A stretch of 64,000 nt of DNA from Symbiodinium microadriaticum. Its lineage: Eukaryota > Sar > Dinophyceae > Suessiales > Symbiodiniaceae. The translations under genes were made by a program, and so were the position numbers. Under the pieces are notes generated by a model that saw nothing but the letters and a program-made list of their open reading frames with translations, ran no database searches and was not told the DNA's origin. Below, piece after piece: positions 11,793 to 21,868 of this stretch; position 1 is the first letter of the stretch, and each line of letters begins with the position of its first letter. The stretch lies in NCBI GenBank assembly GCA_001939145.1, contig LSRX01000344.1, forward strand, positions 114,622-178,621, read 5' to 3'.

Positions 11793-12599
11793 AAAGCCTC
11801 AACTACCCGGACACAGCGCTGTTTGCCTGCCTTGGCCTGTGCCAGCCACAACTGCTCTCCGTAGCACCGGCCGAACCTGAGCCGAAGCAAGATCGACTCC
11901 TGATGTCCGTATGACAAACAAACTCTCACTCTTCGTGGTTGCCCCAACTTTGCGCGAAGCCACGTGATTCGGGCGTAAACGGCGGATTGCTCCACTTCAG
12001 GCGTGAGTGGCGGTCTGTGCACAGCTGGTGACGGGCATCCCTAGCATGCACTTCTGCCAGACTCCTGTGCAAACCGGACCTGGCCTGTGCGTATCGGGAT
12101 GTTGTTGTGCAAATATCAGGGCAGCCTCTTCCTGCGCACGGCGGGGGTTGTACTTTTATCCATTTGCCCAGACTTCCAACTTGCACGGACACGGTCCTTC
12201 TTCAAGAACGCTCTCCATGTCTGGGTGGCACACTCCGCAGCCCAAAATGCGTGAGACGAACTAGCTGGCGCGGTCTCTTCGAGCTGCTGGCAGATCCAGC
12301 GGCTGTCGCGAGCACTGTTGCTAGGGACTCCGACCTTTACCCAGAGACGGGCCGACTCTGCTGCAACAGAGAGGAAGGAAGTGCAAAGTAGATGCTGCAG
12401 CTGCTCTGCATAAACCTCAGACTTCATAGACACCGTTCCCACTCTGAGCTGAAAACAAGGTGTGCCATCGATCGTATCGTCAAAACCAAGATGCATCTAC
12501 ACGTCCTGGTCCTGCATAGTTGACAGGTTTTCCAGACTCTTGTCCTTGCCGGCGCGCAATGCTTTGTCGCATCTCCTGTGGAAACGGGTTCTGTCGGCA
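11793..12599. other. No gene firmly supported
   Basis: Minus-strand open segments at 12022-11765 and 12496-12116 look protein-like and could be decayed retroelement pieces, but no catalytic motif is visible. Confidence 0.3.
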
Positions 12600-13020
12600 A
12601 AAACCCTCAATTCTCCAAGCCCGAAATCCTAAAACCCCTGAAACCCAAAATCCCCCGAAAACCTAAGATCACCAAATTGTCAAGTACCTGCTTTCAACCC
12701 TGCAGCCCTAACCCCAAAAAACCAGCACAAAAAGGAACGGCCCACGCAAAACCATAAACCTACAAGATTAGAATAAGGCTTTGATGAACAATCATCGTAA
12801 AATGATGCGGGGACCATAAGCCCCACAGCTTAAAGCCCAGACTCTAAACCATAAAACCTGAACCCTGAGCTGCCCTAAACCCTTAAACCTTAAAACCTGA
12901 ACTACAACCTAAGCTCCCAAAACGAAACCCAGAACCCCAACCCTAAACCCTTAACCCGAAATTCTAAACCCGAAACCCTAAACCCGACACCCGAAACCCT
13001 AAACCCCCAGGCCCGAAGGT
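12600..13020 (-). repeat. Long, highly degenerate CCCTAAA-related region
   Basis: About 420 bp rich in CCTAAACC, CCGAAACC, CCTGAAACC and AAACCC words with interrupting unique sequence. It looks like an old telomere-like array that has diverged by substitution and insertion. Confidence 0.6.
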
Positions 13021-13057
13021 TGCCTGCCTCCTGCTCCTTAACGCGCAGATCGCGAAG

Positions 13058-13460
13058 CGCCTGTCTCAAGGGTTCGGAGTTCCCCGCCTAAGAGGAAATC
13101 AGGGTTTAGGGGACTCAGGGTTCAGGTTTTGGGGTGTAGGTACAGGTTTTCGAGCTTAGGGTTCAGGGGTTTAGGGTTTAGGGAATCAGGTTTTAGGATC
13201 TGATCTAAGTTTCAAGTCTCGGGGGCCTCTTAGAGTCCTTCGGGGCTCTAGGGCCGAAGGGGTTCTTCGGATTCTTGAATGTGTGTCCTCGTCTTTCCGG
13301 GTGGTTTATGCTTTGGACTTGTTGTCCTGCTTTGGGCGGTTAAGATGTTTAGGGTCTTTGCTGTTCACGACAGCTTCGGGCTTGGGGCTGTAAGGCTTTG
13401 CAGTTTAGGCTCCCCCACTTTCTTTACCTCGTGGCCGTCGGTCCAACATCGCTCGAAATG
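13058..13460 (+). repeat. ~400-bp direct repeat, copy A
   Basis: Closely similar to 15583-15979. Shared blocks include GCCTCTTAGAGT, TTCTTGAATGTGTG, GGGTGGTTTATGCTTTGGAC and TGTCCTGCTTTGGGCGGTTA. Both copies contain degenerate TTTAGGG tracts near the start. Copy A abuts the 3' side of the RNase H fragment (minus orientation), so it may be that element's 3' UTR. Confidence 0.85.
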
Positions 13461-13484
13461 CGTCATGAGCGGGTGGTCCCCGGC

Positions 13485-14230
13485 TCATTCGGTTCTCACA
13501 GGGGAGGCTTTGGCCAAGCCCTTCTGATCACTGCACCGCAGTGCTGTACAACTCAAGTGTGCCTCCAGCTTTCTGCCGGCGAGAGGCGAAAAACGGACCA
13601 CCGTCTCTTCAAGAGCCCTCGCGCGCTCGAACTCGGCGTGCCAGCGCTGCCGATCAGCACCCATGCAGCGAGCTGCACAGTGCCTCTTGGCAGCGCCATC
13701 TGCTTGTTCGTTGAGTCGCCTGCACATGTCAGCATCCAGCTGCATAATAAGCGGTAACTAGCAGGTATCCCGTCTCGCCCTTGCCATGAGCCGGCACCCA
13801 GATCAAGTGAACAGAGGTTCCTCGAATCCGAATGGACTTCAAAGCAGTCATGGCTACTGCTTTCAGAGCCGCTTCGCAGTCGACCAATACCACAAGTCTT
13901 GTCGGGAGGCGGCTCAAGTCCGCCACGCTTGTCAGGAGGTCACTGAGGGCGAGCAGTTCCATGCGAAAGGGCGCCTGGTCCTCGCTCTCATCGGCGCGGC
14001 TTCTCAGACACGATTGCGTACGACCCCACACCATGCTGCGAGCTGCCGTCTGTAGCCAGGAGAAGCTGCTGAGAGGGCTGGCAAAGATGCCGAGCTGCTC
14101 GGTGGCACCACTGGCGGGGGCAGGTGTTCGCGTATTGGTGCGCCACATCAGCAACCCGGTTCGTCGGCTGCGGGACAGTCACTGTTGAGGGGCCGGGCAC
14201 GTCCACAACAGGTGGGCTGGGCTTGGCCAC
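13485..14230 (-). pseudogene. RNase H domain, LINE-type, frameshifted
   Basis: RNase H degrades the RNA of RNA-DNA hybrids and occurs at the C-terminus of many LINEs. Catalytic blocks appear in order on the minus strand but in three frames: LLATDGSSQHGVGSYAIV (first Asp), then RMELLALSDLL (Glu), VVLVDCEAALKAV (second Asp) and LIWVPAHGKG, then RRLNEQADGAAKRH. At least two frame changes separate them (about 14050-14100 and about 13770), so no complete domain can be translated. Copy A of the 400-bp repeat follows directly. Confidence 0.75.
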
Positions 14231-15566
14231 ACATGCACTGAACCCAGGGAGCTGCAGTCTCTTAGCAAGGAACCAGGAGTTGCACGCAGTGGCCAGGGGA
14301 GGCTTGACGCTCGGAGGCGCACCGCCCCTTTGTGAACGGTTTTGTGGCCTTCAAGAACCTGATGCTGGGGCGGGGGCGAGGAAGGTCTAAACCTACAGCT
14401 TCGTTTGGATCATGTCTGTGGAGCGATCTGGCAGTTCGCCCAAATGATTCTGTCGCTTGCAACTTATGCCACTCAGTGAGCCATCTGTGCAAGACCCTCG
14501 GGGAATCAATGCCAATGCGGTAGACACGAGTTCGTCCCGCATCGTCTGCTGTCATGACAGTTTAGGCTCCATGCTAGGCGCTGCACAGTCTGGTTGGCGG
14601 CCGGGATGCCGTTGCATCGAGCCGCACGGAGTTCGGCCAAGGAGAGGTTATGAGGAGCCTCAGTCACCGGCGTTAGGGTGAGTTCAAGGGCACGGATTGC
14701 CGACCAGTCAGCAAGCCAGTGCACATCTAGCTCCCAACCTAAGACCTGGCCTATGAGAAGCCCTGAGCAAGCCTGCTGCTCACACTCGCTGTCACTCGGC
14801 TTCTGGGTCAGGAGTGCGGCACGCACACGCCTGGCACACCTGCGCTCGCTTGCTGTTCTTCTCACCTTGAGGTGTGGCTTCCAGCGCTTCGGGCGAGCAC
14901 GCCAAGCCTTTCTAGGACCACCGATCCATTTAGCCGCAAAAGCACAGCCTCTGTTGCCGATGTCTCGGTCGCTGTCTTTCTCTGCAGTTGCTGGGTTGGT
15001 AGCAAGACTTGGTAACATCTCGCTTTGGGCAGGGGGCCCTACACCTGTCACAATCCCGATCGTCTGGCTGTCGCCCTTGCACGATGCAATCGGAGATTCC
15101 AAGCTTCGGCTTTCGTCCCACTCCGAACTCGGTTGGCACTCTCGCTCGAGGACCAACTCTTCTTCGACGGTGTCCCGCTTTTGGGGTACTCCTTCCAAGC
15201 AGCTACTCACAGCTGCATTCAGGCATGTCGATCGATGGGAACTGTCATCAATAAGCTCAGTCGCGCCTGAAGAACCCAAACAGGCACGGGATTCATTGCA
15301 CATGCTAACTTCCTACGCGTCGCACATGCTCGCTGTAAGCTCTGCCCTAAGGCGATCTTTGGTCTGCATATTTCCCCAAACCAAATAACCAATCACCTGA
15401 TCAAAGGGAGAGTGCCACCTGCCAGCGTTTCGAATTGTGAAAGCGAGAGAGATCTCGGAAGCCCGGCGAAGGTGACATGGCTGGACGAACCGACTAATCC
15501 TCCCGTACTGGCTACAACTAGCCAGTCCAGGTGGGACCGCTTGGAGGCGATCAGTCTTGGGCCCAC

Positions 15567-15588
15567 CTTGAGCCAAAATGGCCACCTG
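15567..15588 (-). other. Dinoflagellate spliced-leader relic
   Basis: On the minus strand this 22-mer ends GCCATTTTGGCTCAAG, identical to the last 16 bases of the dinoflagellate spliced leader (consensus DCCGTAGCCATTTTGGCTCAAG). The 5' six bases differ at three or four positions. Genomic relics of this kind mark sequences reinserted from trans-spliced mRNA. It sits exactly where repeat copy B ends, as expected for the 5' end of a retroposed transcript. Confidence 0.75.
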
Positions 15589-15979
15589 TCGCAAGGATTC
15601 GGAGTCCCGGCTAAGGGGAAGTCAGGGTTTAGGGGGCTTACAGTAGGGTTCGGGGTTTAGGGGTGTAGGTTTAGGTGTTGGGGTGTCGGTTTAGGGTTTA
15701 GGGGTTTAGGGTTAAGGAATCAGGGGTTTAAGCTCGGGGGCCTCTTAGAGTTCTTATAGGGGCTCTAGGGCGTTAAGGGCTTTGTCGGATTCTTGAATGT
15801 GTGGCCTCGTGCGCGCTTTCCGGGTGGTTTATGCTTTGGACTTGTTGTCCTGCTTTGGGCGGTTAAGATGCTCTGGGCTTTTGCGGTTCACGACAGCTTC
15901 GGGCTTGGGGCTAGGGTTTAGGGTTTAGGCTCCCCCACTTTCTTTGCCTCGTGGTCGGCGGTCCAGCATCGCTCGAAGA
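15583..15979 (+). repeat. ~400-bp direct repeat, copy B
   Basis: Partner of 13058-13460 in the same orientation, about 2.5 kb away. Differences are scattered substitutions and small indels. Its low end coincides with the 5' end of the spliced-leader relic, giving a sharp junction. Confidence 0.85.
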
Positions 15980-16049
15980 GTTCATCGCTTGCTGCAACTA
16001 AGCTGAGGTCCTGCCAAGACATCGAGGCATTGGGGCGTGGAGTTCCCAA

Positions 16050-16200
16050 GGCTCCTAGTCACAACCTAAACCCCTGATTCCCTAAACCTTACACCCTAAA
16101 AACCCCCAACCCCTAAACCCTAAACCCCTAAACCCCAAACCCCTGGACCCTAGACCCTAAATCCTAAACCCCTAAACCCCTGATTCCCCAAACCCTAGTC
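16050..16200 (-). repeat. Interstitial telomere-like array (CCCTAAA)
   Basis: CCCTAAAC, CCCCTAAACC and CCCCAAACC units, interrupted by CTGATTCCC. The C-rich strand is on plus, opposite to the tracts inside the flanking 400-bp repeat. Confidence 0.8.
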
Positions 16201-16824
16201 TGCCAAGCCAATGAGCTGCACCCCATCTCTTCGCTCCCTCGAACATTGGAGGGGGAAGGAGGAGGTGGTAGGGGAACGTGTTACCAATCCCGGCGATTCT
16301 GCAGCGGAATTCGGACTGTTGCGAGCGATGCTTGGGCGATGCATCTTAAGAGCAAGCATTCATCTCACCAATGCTTCTTGAAAACGATCACTCCAAGCTA
16401 TCTCCCCACACGACCAACCCTGTAGCACAAGGGTAGACGCTCCGCCTCGTCCAAAGTCTTGCCATTCCTCTTGATTGCCAATGACACGTCGTACTCTATC
16501 CTGAGCCGTGGCGATGACTACCATTACTCCTCCAGCCTACCAGTCAATGTAGTCAAAACAGAGAGCCACCCTCAAGCAGCTCTTCTGTTTCCCTTGGCCC
16601 GAGCTTTGGCCCAGCAGCTCTCGATAGAGGAAGGACCAAGAGCCCGCCCATGCCTCGAGGGCTTCACGGTCACGTCGACGAGGGGCCTCAGCTCTCCACA
16701 AGGCTTCGCTCTACGAACTGCGTGGATACAGGGAGGAGTCCACCTCATGATCCTCGCAGATCATCGCCACGAAGCTGACTACCGATCGGCACCCCGCATC
16801 TAGTAACGAGCTCGGACAAGGCAC
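16201..16824. other. Probable 3' part of the SMYD-like gene, not resolved
   Basis: A minus-strand segment near 16680-16570 reads EALEAWAGSWSFLYRELLG and follows an AG acceptor-like site. It could be a downstream exon of the SET-domain gene. Phase and stop could not be fixed. Confidence 0.3.
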
Positions 16825-17946
16825 CCGGCTGAGCTTCTTGATCTTGTCCATGAACTCTTGTGCCTTTGAATCCGGCAGAAAGGCCTTCTCCAGGATGCAC
16901 CGCGCACAGGTGCAGGAGAAGTTGTACTCACCTTGTTTCGCGACCGAAAACCCAAAGATACAGAGCGTGAGTCCTATACATATATATATATATATAGAGA
17001 TAGATAGAGATATAGCCCCCAAAGCCCCATTAAGAAAGGCGAGCAGCTTTGGAGCTCTCGCTGACGGAGCATGGCCGGACGGTCTACGCGGACAAAGTTG
17101 CAGCAGATCTCGTCGCCCATCTGCCGTTGCAGCTCAAAGGTGTTTATGGTCGGGTCTTGTTGTGAAATTAGGGGCACCTTGCAAAAGGCTCCTTACATCA
17201 GGGATCCCACAATTGAATGCCTCCGTTGAATCTTGGGAATCCTGCTTGGAAGACCCTCACAGGCTCAGATGCGCAGCCGATGCGAGCAAGGCATTGCCGA
17301 AGCGGTGATTTGGCATAGCGGGAAGGGGTTCACCAAACACGTTCGACGCGCAACATAATAATTATAGTATGATATACCCCCTAACCCTATTCTAATTATT
17401 TATAATATACCCCCAAACCCTATTCTACTTATTTAGGCCCCTATAGTATCCTTATTCCACTTCTAAAGGTGCCAAGAGGAACGCGTCCGAGGCCTCCAGG
17501 TCTCGCGCGGCGCGGCAGATCAGAACATCGCCGACGAAAGTGAAGTTTGCGTTCGGCCTGAAAAGGGCACTCAAGGGTTTTTTTTTTTAAGCACCTTTTT
17601 CCTCCTAGCAGTTAAGGTCGGCGGAATCCACATTGTTTAGGGTTTAGGGTTTGGGGTTTAGGCGTTTAGGGGTTTAGGGGTTTAGGGGTTTAGGGGTTTA
17701 GGGTTTAGGGTTTAGGGTTTAGGGTTTAGGGGTTAGGGGTTTAGGATTTAGGGGTTTAGGGTTTAGGGTTAGGGGGCACTCCAGGGCAGACCGGCTGTTC
17801 AGGGTGGAGAGGGAAGATCTTTACCCCACGAAGGCCTGCAGGAATGGTTCATGGAGGCTGCCAGAGGCCAAAGTCCCCAGAGCTTCTCCTCGATCTCACC
17901 CGTCTTGCTCAGGGTGATGCGGCTTCGAGCATTCAGCTGCAGGATC
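16825..17946 (-). CDS. SMYD-like SET-domain protein, partial (four exons resolved)
   Basis: SET proteins transfer methyl groups from SAM to protein lysines. Exons in order: 17946-17836, ending at the core motif ASMNHSC; 17557-17494 (PNANFTFVGDVLICRAARDL); 17120-17048 (MGDEICCNFVRVDRPAML); 16931-16825 (EYNFSCTCARCILEK, the post-SET CxCxxC zinc site). Joined in phase these give NHSC-RPNA, then GD-x-RA-RDL, then the post-SET Cys cluster, in the order and spacing of SMYD-type SET domains. The first three exons have GC donors; the fourth appears to have a GT donor. The exon after 17120 starts with A, not the usual G. The N-terminal SET strands, any MYND or TPR part and the 3' end were not found. 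Confidence 0.75.
17360..17460. repeat. AT-rich relic resembling the MITE-like elements
   Basis: Contains ATACCCCCTAACCCTATTCTAATTATTTA followed by a similar second block and AGGCCCCTATAGTA. The words resemble the 41321-41428 element, but no intact inverted repeat remains. It lies in an intron of the SMYD-like gene. Confidence 0.35.
17636..17778 (+). repeat. Telomere-like array inside a SMYD-gene intron
   Basis: About 20 units of TTTAGGG/TTTAGGGG, very homogeneous. It lies wholly within the 278-nt intron between the NHSC exon (ends 17836) and the PNA exon (starts 17557), and makes up about half of it. Confidence 0.88.
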
Positions 17947-19303
17947 CTGGTCCCAGACTGCTTTCCATAGTTGCACTGGGCCGCTTTCGAATCTAACGAC
18001 CAAGATGCACTGCGGTCCTCTGCACCTTGTCTTCATCCACCGTGCGATCTCCTTCATCTTCCGGGCAGGCTATTGTGATTGATGATCCTGCAGGCGACAC
18101 CTCAGCCAAGCGCCAGCCACCTACAAGGCCTATCATCTCCCAAGACTCTGGGCTCAAACCTCACACTCTGCCTGGGCACAACCTCCTCCTCCTCGCCGTT
18201 GACCAGATTCATGAACCTGCCAGACCCAGCATCCCCTTGAGTGCATGCGCGCCTGCCTTGCGCCGAGTCGCTGATCGAAATCCATCTTTGGGCAGCTCTG
18301 CAGTTTCTTCAGGGCGGCTCCAAGGAGCGCCTGATGGCTTCCCAGTATGAAAGCTTTCCTTGGAGCTGCACTGACGCACTCTCTGCTCTGGCTCCCAGCC
18401 AGGGGCAGGGAAGTGCCCTTGTACTGCCACATGACAACAGTCGCGAGTCCAACCCTTGCCGGATGAACTCAGAACTTCCAAAACATCAAGGATCCCATTT
18501 TCAGGGTCGACGCTGGAGGTTCCCGAATGAATCATTTGAAACTGCCACATTGCGCAAGGCTGCATCTTGTCACACTGCTGGGACTGCAGGTAAGCATCTC
18601 GACAAAGAGCAGCTCACCAATCTGTGCCCGTTCGCGAACCTCCGAATTCGACAACCCTGCAAGGCCGTCACCGCACGTAACGCACGTAGCCGTGCTTCAC
18701 ATATCCGCGCCAGGGGAGGGACTACTTTTTCATCAAAGGCGCCAGTAGCCCGCGGCCGACAGGTGCCTTCTCCACACGACTGCAGAAGCCTGTGCACAGA
18801 AAGCGGCTGTCTCAAAGTTAGCCCTCGTGCACTGAACCACGGGCGCAGGCCGAGACCAGCCAGAGTGTTACTCAATGACCTGGGACGAACTTCCCTGCAT
18901 CGATCCCTTAAAGCCTGCCACGGCCAGCGGCGGTGCGTCCCCACTTCGGCTCAGCAGCGCAGCAGCATCCGCCTGGGGTTTGGGGATTAGAATAGGGCTC
19001 CTTTCAAGGTCTCTACAAGAGTTCTGCAATGTAGGGCACGGTTTAGGGTTTCAGTTGCAAGGACGACCGGCCTTGAACATCTCTCGCAGCTGGTACTGCC
19101 CATCCTGTTCCTGTCTTTTGAAAGGTTTAAGGGTTTGGGTTTTGGACCAGAGGATTATATAGAGTTTGGCTTTAGGGGGCTTAGAGCAGTTTCCTGCCTT
19201 GAGATGTCGCAAAGCCTTGCGGACGCCGCTTTCGCATTTCTTCTGAAATGCAGGGTTGCTGCCTCAACACTTCGCAAGGTGCACACTTCCCCCCCTTTTT
19301 TTG
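17947..19303. other. Unassigned; may hold 5' exons of the SMYD-like gene
   Basis: A minus-strand segment at about 18222-18150 reads RFMNLVNGEEEEVVPRQSV and may be an exon. The rest has overlapping frames with no domain. A short TTTAGGG tract is at 19038-19050. Confidence 0.3.
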
Positions 19304-19524
19304 AAAGGTACTCTTGAGGCTTCCCCTAAACGCTAAAGCCTAAACCTGAAAACCCTAAACTTAAAAACCCTAAAGCTAAGCCTCAAGGTACTCTTGAGGC
19401 TTCCCCTAAACCCTAAAGCCTAAACCTGAAAACCCTTAAACTTGAAAACCCGAAAGCTAAGCCTCAAGGTACTCTTGAGGCTTCCCCTAAACCCTAAAGC
19501 CTAAACCTGAAAACCCTTAAACTT
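19304..19524 (-). repeat. 80-81 bp minisatellite, at least 2.7 units, built on CCCTAAA
   Basis: Three successive units begin AAGGTACTCTTGAGGCTTCCC at about 19304, 19384 and 19465 and contain CCCTAAA-like words plus AGCTAAGCCTC. The third unit runs into the large gap, so copy number is unknown. Units two and three are nearly identical; unit one differs at a few positions. Confidence 0.92.
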
Positions 19525-20413
19525 NNNNNNNNNNNNNNNNNNNNNNNNNNNNNNNNNNNNNNNNNNNNNNNNNNNNNNNNNNNNNNNNNNNNNNNNNNNN
19601 NNNNNNNNNNNNNNNNNNNNNNNNNNNNNNNNNNNNNNNNNNNNNNNNNNNNNNNNNNNNNNNNNNNNNNNNNNNNNNNNNNNNNNNNNNNNNNNNNNNN
19701 NNNNNNNNNNNNNNNNNNNNNNNNNNNNNNNNNNNNNNNNNNNNNNNNNNNNNNNNNNNNNNNNNNNNNNNNNNNNNNNNNNNNNNNNNNNNNNNNNNNN
19801 NNNNNNNNNNNNNNNNNNNNNNNNNNNNNNNNNNNNNNNNNNNNNNNNNNNNNNNNNNNNNNNNNNNNNNNNNNNNNNNNNNNNNNNNNNNNNNNNNNNN
19901 NNNNNNNNNNNNNNNNNNNNNNNNNNNNNNNNNNNNNNNNNNNNNNNNNNNNNNNNNNNNNNNNNNNNNNNNNNNNNNNNNNNNNNNNNNNNNNNNNNNN
20001 NNNNNNNNNNNNNNNNNNNNNNNNNNNNNNNNNNNNNNNNNNNNNNNNNNNNNNNNNNNNNNNNNNNNNNNNNNNNNNNNNNNNNNNNNNNNNNNNNNNN
20101 NNNNNNNNNNNNNNNNNNNNNNNNNNNNNNNNNNNNNNNNNNNNNNNNNNNNNNNNNNNNNNNNNNNNNNNNNNNNNNNNNNNNNNNNNNNNNNNNNNNN
20201 NNNNNNNNNNNNNNNNNNNNNNNNNNNNNNNNNNNNNNNNNNNNNNNNNNNNNNNNNNNNNNNNNNNNNNNNNNNNNNNNNNNNNNNNNNNNNNNNNNNN
20301 NNNNNNNNNNNNNNNNNNNNNNNNNNNNNNNNNNNNNNNNNNNNNNNNNNNNNNNNNNNNNNNNNNNNNNNNNNNNNNNNNNNNNNNNNNNNNNNNNNNN
20401 NNNNNNNNNNNNN
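19525..20413. other. Assembly gap (889 N)
   Basis: Unsequenced. It starts inside the 80-bp minisatellite and ends at a 27-bp sequence (20414-20440) that recurs at 20737-20763, so repeats probably broke the assembly. Confidence 0.97.
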
Positions 20414-20763
20414 CAAAGAAGAACTTTAGCCTCCTGGTTCGGCGGAGGGGTGGTGGTGGCAAAACTTGAGCAGATGCAGCATGAGGCCAGCACAGTCTGC
20501 GAATCACCAGAAGCTCTTCTGACCTGGCAGCACTCGTGCAGGAATGAGGGGGACATTCCCTCCCTCCTTGGCCTTAATGCAGCTGCAGACGTCGCACTTC
20601 TCTTTTTGACTCCTAGGCTTGGGCGTCAACCGGAACTGAAGAGAAAACTAGTCGTTGACAAACAGGACAAGGCCGATGATGGCAGAAGCGGCCAGCTCTG
20701 CCGTCAGGCCGCACCGGGCATATGCAAGCATGCCCACAAAGAAGAACTTTAGCCTCCTGGTTC
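20414..20763 (+). repeat. 27-bp direct repeat pair (20414-20440, 20737-20763)
   Basis: Both copies read CAAAGAAGAACTTTAGCCTC and continue CTGGTTC. The first is cut by the gap, so the repeat may be longer. Spacing is 323 bp. Confidence 0.85.
20460..20555 (+). repeat. 96-bp terminal direct repeat, copy 1
   Basis: Base-for-base identical to 27517-27612. It begins CAAAACTTGAGCAGATGCAG and ends GAATGAGGGGGACA. Flanks differ immediately on both sides. The repeats bracket the DIRS-like element. Confidence 0.92.
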
Positions 20764-21171
20764 TCCCCCACCCCCACGTACTGGCTGACCGCGGTAAAGG
20801 TTCCAAACGAGGAGCACGAGCGTCACGTAGTCGAAGGGCCGGGCAGGGAGGGCAGTTGTCAGGCTGCCTGCTGTCGGCGGTGGAGCCGGTGGCGGTGCTC
20901 CGTCAGTCAGCAAGAGCGGCGGTTGCGGCGGACTGTGGCTGCCAAGAAGTAGTTCTGAAAGCCACAGCACCAGAGAGTCCTCGACCTCTGCCGCCGCGGC
21001 GGTGAGCTGGGTGAGGAGCTCGCGGCCCAGGTGTAGGCCCACTGCGACCAGGCCTCGAACGCAAAGTCGCACCACCAACGCCAGCAGCAAAGCCACCACG
21101 CGAGGGAAGAGTAGGACCAACACTAAGACCAGCCACGTTCTCCACCTTGTTAAAGGCAGCCAAGTTGCCAA
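20749..21171 (-). CDS. Hydrophobic ORF, unknown (low support)
   Basis: A 140-codon open frame whose N-terminal half is very hydrophobic (WLVLVLVLLFPRVVALLLAL) and whose C-terminal half is Pro-rich (PPPAPPPTAG). It could be a membrane-associated retroelement product or simply the antisense of an Arg/Ala-rich plus-strand frame. It does not begin with a convincing ATG context. Confidence 0.2.
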   Translation of the reverse strand: MATWLPLTRWRTWLVLVLVLLFPRVVALLLALVVRLCVRGLVAVGLHLGRELLTQLTAAAAEVEDSLVLWLSELLLGSHSPPQPPLLLTDGAPPPAPPPTAGSLTTALPARPFDYVTLVLLVWNLYRGQPVRGGGGEPGG

Positions 21172-21279
21172 GTTCTCAGCAGCTCCACCACAGAAGGTCG
21201 CTCAGCTCCAGGTAGCACACGCGTCAGCGGCCGAGGGCGTACTGGTTGAAGCGCGCTCGCCACCCTAGGTGTTGGGCTG

Positions 21280-21606
21280 GACCACGTAGGCAAAGAGGTG
21301 GTCAGCCTAGCCAGGGCCGCTGTGACTGTGAGCGACTTACACTACACTCTAGGCTCACTGCGAGGTGGAGGCGCTACACACCTGTTCCGAACCACAGAGA
21401 ATCTCGCCTTGCTGCAATTCGCTGGTCGTTGGGCTCGACAGGAGACAGTCAAGTCCTACCTTCAAGAAGGCTTGGCTCTGCAGGTGGCTTGCTCTGCTAG
21501 TGAAGTTGCGAAAGAAAAGCTGGCTGAAGCACACGCCGAGTGGCACCTTTTGTGTCGCCCGCCGCCGCTTCCTCGCAAGTCTCTGTTGGTTCCGAGAGAT
21601 GTCTGA
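21280..21606 (+). pseudogene. Tyrosine recombinase C-terminal half (inverted fragment)
   Basis: Tyrosine recombinases cut and rejoin DNA with a Tyr nucleophile assisted by R-HxxR-H/W residues. This plus-strand segment reads LGSLRGGGATHLF (box II Arg, with Gly where His is usual), FAGRWARQE (the H/W position) and VKSYLQEGL (Tyr codon 21457-21459), then ends at a TGA at 21604-21606. The N-terminal half with the first Arg is absent here but present on the opposite strand at 22462-23229. The stop overlaps the next ATG by eight bases (ATGTCTGA). Confidence 0.75.
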
Positions 21607-21868
21607 TCGCATCTCGTCTGCCCTGCGCGCCCTAGCTGACGCGCCGGACGAGGAGGCGTGGACCGTGGTGCGTGGTGCTCCTGACCGTAGCAGCTCTACA
21701 GCACCGTCGTCTTCGCAGCCGGGCGCAACAAGGCCGACTGGACCGAAAGCTCGTGCCCGCGCCACTCGTGAGCCGGACGCGGTGCGGCCGTCTACTTCTT
21801 CTCAGGCGGCTTCTTCGCAACCTTCAGGGAGCGCACAGGGGTTGTCGAGGTCAGCTCAACGCTGGTGA
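21599..21868 (+). CDS. ORF overlapping the recombinase stop, disordered, unknown
   Basis: 89 codons from ATG at 21599 (MSDRISSALRALADAPDEEA) to TGA at 21868. After a short helical start it is Ser/Pro/Ala/Arg-rich and probably disordered. The ATG lies within the last codons of the recombinase, a compact layout typical of retroelements. It may be a retroelement accessory or gag-like ORF. Confidence 0.4.
   Translation: MSDRISSALRALADAPDEEAWTVVRGAPDRSSSTAPSSSQPGATRPTGPKARARATREPDAVRPSTSSQAASSQPSGSAQGLSRSAQRW

Larger units (their letters stand above)
13461..15588 (-). mobile_element. Decayed spliced-leader-tagged retrosequence with RNase H
   Basis: About 2.1 kb on the minus strand between the two ~400-bp repeats. 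It starts with a spliced-leader relic (15588-15567) and ends after a broken RNase H domain. Between them (15570-14230) are open but unrecognised segments, including one at 15303-14506. No endonuclease or RT motifs are visible, so if it derives from a LINE it is internally deleted or rearranged. It could instead be a retroposed host mRNA fused to LINE sequence. Confidence 0.55.

Noticed and set aside
11765..12496. Decayed LINE endonuclease fragments
   Set aside because: No endonuclease signature residues (GDFN, SDH or WN) in any frame.
16416..16490. A-box-like TAGCACAAGGG suggesting a tRNA
   Set aside because: No B box downstream and no cloverleaf.
19494..20556. Long open frames across the N gap
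   Set aside because: Composed of undefined residues; not evidence of coding.
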